A stretch of 64,000 nt of DNA from positions 1-64,000 of the forward strand of contig VIIQ02000167.1 of NCBI GenBank assembly GCA_007449985.2, written 5' to 3'. Shown piece after piece: positions 62,576 through 64,000 of the stretch. The notes under the pieces were generated by a model. The model worked only from the letters and a program-made list of their open reading frames with translations. It did no database searches and had not been told where the DNA came from. The stretch is from Desmodesmus armatus (taxonomy: Eukaryota; Chlorophyta; Chlorophyceae; Sphaeropleales; Scenedesmaceae). Position numbers and translations under genes: made by a program. Position 1 is the stretch's first letter; each line of letters begins with the position of its first letter.

Positions 62576-64000
62576 TGTGAGCTGCTCCAGCCGCTGCTGC
62601 AGCTGCTGTTGGGTGGCAGCCGCCTGCTGCTTTACTCCTGCCAGCTCCTGCTGCAGCCGAGCTGCTTCAGTCTTGGCTGCCTGCGCTTCCAGCTGTGCAG
62701 TACGCAGCCCCTCCTCAGCAGCCCTGGCAGCTGCTGCCCTGTCCCTGGTGCTGTCAGTGCCTGCGCCTGCTGTGTCGCCCGCTGCACCTGCTGCTGCCTG
62801 CTGCTGCAGTGTTGCCAGCTCGTGCCGGAGCTGTGCTGCCTCCTCCTCGGCCCTGAGCTGCTCTTCCTCTGCGTCGGATGCCTTCTGCCTCAGCACACGC
62901 ACCTGCAGGACACACAGGCCGGCAGGCAGGCAGGTGGGTGGATGGCTGGGTGGGTGGGTGGGTAGGTGTTTGGGTGGGTGGGTGGGTTGGTGGGTTGGTG
63001 GGCGGGCGGGCCGGCAGGCAGGCAGGCAGGCAGCCAGGCAGGCAGGCAGCCAGGCAGGTGGGTGGGTGGGCAGGCGTGGAGGTGCTGATGCCTGTGGGTG
63101 ATTTACACCACGTGCAAAGGGTGGCTACACGCCGACACCTTGAAAAACGACATATATTTCACCACAAAAAAGTATGTATTTCAAACTGCAGCGTGCTGAG
63201 TTAAGTGTCACCCCCATGGTGTTGCTCCACCAACTTCAGTCAGAGACAGCCGCGCGCTACTAACTGCAGGTTAGAACACAGACAGGCTGCTGGTCTCACT
63301 TGACAATCCCATCTTGTCGAGCGCTGCCATGCTCAGGCGCCTGCCATGCATATCCAGACACGAATGGCGGGCTGTCATCCGCGCACCTGTGCTGCTAGGT
63401 CGTCCCGCCCCAGCTGCAGCCTGCTCCTGTCACCCTCGGCTTTGGCTCGCGCATCCTCTGCTGAGGCCCGTGCAGCACGCTCATCAGCCAACTCACTCTC
63501 AAGAAGGCGGCGGGCCTGTACACAACCAATGCAGGGGTGTGTAGACAGAGAGCGTGCAACACACATTGTGTGCAACACATGTCACGAGGGATTGGTGGGG
63601 TTGTGGGGGTGTGGCGGCTTGTGAGGGCGCACGCTCGTGAGCCAACTCACTCTCAAGAAGGCGGCGGGCATGTCACCAGTGCAGGAGTGTTGAACACATG
63701 AGTGTATGTGTGCAATGCACGCGATGTGTGAGTGTTTATGAACAGGGTTTGCGTTACTGATGCCCCAGTGGTGTCCAAGAGCATTCCAGGGGCTAGGGTG
63801 CCGCCGGCACTCATCCTGCTGGTAGATGTTGACATGCCTGTGCGCACCTGCATCTGCATCGCCTTGTCCTTTTCCAGCTGCTGCTGCTGCTCTCGCAGTT
63901 GCTTCAGCTCATGCTGCATCTGCGGCAGCTGCATCAGCTGTGAGTGCATGACCTGCACCTTCTCCTCCAACTGATGAGCAACAGCAGCTAGCTGATCCCG
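61263..64000 (-). CDS. Long coiled-coil protein, C-terminal part (runs off right edge)
   Basis: Exons (minus) 64000-63848 (open at the edge), 63515-63387, 62902-62153 and 61769-61263, all phase 0, give about 513 visible residues ending in RLMA-stop. Sequence is Ala/Gln/Glu/Leu/Arg-rich with heptad-like spacing: HELKQLREQQQQLEKDKAMQ, LLESELADERAARASAEDAR, EEEQLRAEEEAAQLRHELAT, LQQRLEQL and KVVGLKKSRDKLLEQLDEQS. A polyglutamine run lies near 62550. The last exon has HWQAQAQDSLSTIQRLQELL, then a Gly/Ala spacer and a final helix. Such proteins are often structural (golgin-, centrosome- or flagella-associated), but nothing here decides which, so no function is assigned. Confidence 0.7.
62920..63080. 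repeat. GGCAGGCAGG / GTGGGTGG tetranucleotide arrays in an intron
   Basis: Interleaved (GGCA)n and (GGGT)n blocks within the intron 62903-63386 of the coiled-coil gene. On the coding strand they are C-rich. Confidence 0.9.
63640..63730 (-). repeat. Decayed copy of the 5' edge of the 63387-63515 exon
   Basis: CAACTCACTCTCAAGAAGGC followed by GGCGGGC occurs at the true exon start (about 63489-63515) and again at 63642-63670, upstream in gene sense. Similar flanks follow (TGCAGG-GTGT, TGTGTGCAA). At the copy the acceptor CAG (plus-strand CTG) has become CATG, so the 3' splice site is lost. Confidence 0.8.

Noticed and set aside
1..64000. tRNA, rRNA or snRNA genes
   Set aside because: Looked by eye for T-loop-like TTCGA/TTCAA boxes with matching acceptor stems and found none convincing. 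A covariance-model search would be decisive.

Overview
This is nuclear DNA of a eukaryote, most likely a chlorophycean green alga (a Chlamydomonas/Haematococcus-type relative). The reasons are short exons split by many GT-AG introns, pervasive CAG/CTG and G/C-run low complexity, an oleoyl-ACP thioesterase of plastid type, an R2R3-MYB of plant type, and possible TGTAA polyadenylation signals. Species is not determinable by eye. No prokaryotic, CRISPR or viral locus was seen. Exon models below were built by hand from splice sites, reading phase and family resemblance; in most genes the summed exons stay in frame, which supports them.

Layout, left to right: (1) minus strand, the N-terminal part of an M16 zinc metallopeptidase (insulysin/nardilysin type) whose catalytic exon lies in a decayed tandem array, 1-3592; (2) plus strand, a TMEM50/UPF0220 membrane protein, 3902-6239; (3) plus, GINS subunit PSF2, complete, 6786-9246; (4) plus, a RING-H2 E3 ligase resembling BIG BROTHER, 9998-12103; (5) plus, a 4'-phosphopantetheinyl transferase with a long Q/A-rich tail, 12435-15540; (6) minus, a LINE retrotransposon with an unbroken 1788-residue ORF, about 15927-22310; (7) minus, an R2R3-MYB factor, 24532-29150, divergent from (8) plus, the NMD helicase UPF1 in 21 exons, 29892-40380; (9) plus, a C3HC4 RING protein with Q/A-rich C-terminus, 43366-45882; (10) plus, homogentisate 1,2-dioxygenase, 48138-54670, with a one-base frameshift at an iron-ligand codon; (11) minus, acyl-ACP thioesterase, 57256-60439; (12) minus, a coiled-coil protein running off the right edge, 61263-64000.

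The genes form no single pathway: they cover replication (PSF2), mRNA surveillance (UPF1), protein turnover (two RING proteins, M16), lipid synthesis (FAT, and possibly the PPTase through ACP activation) and tyrosine catabolism (HGD).

The most interesting signals are a 102-nt near-perfect miRNA-precursor-like hairpin inside a UPF1 intron; repeated local duplication of exon edges together with their splice sites (M16, HGD twice, UPF1, the coiled-coil gene); a Tudor-like insert and 268-bp tandem 5' monomers in the LINE; and CTG microsatellites sitting directly at 3' splice sites.
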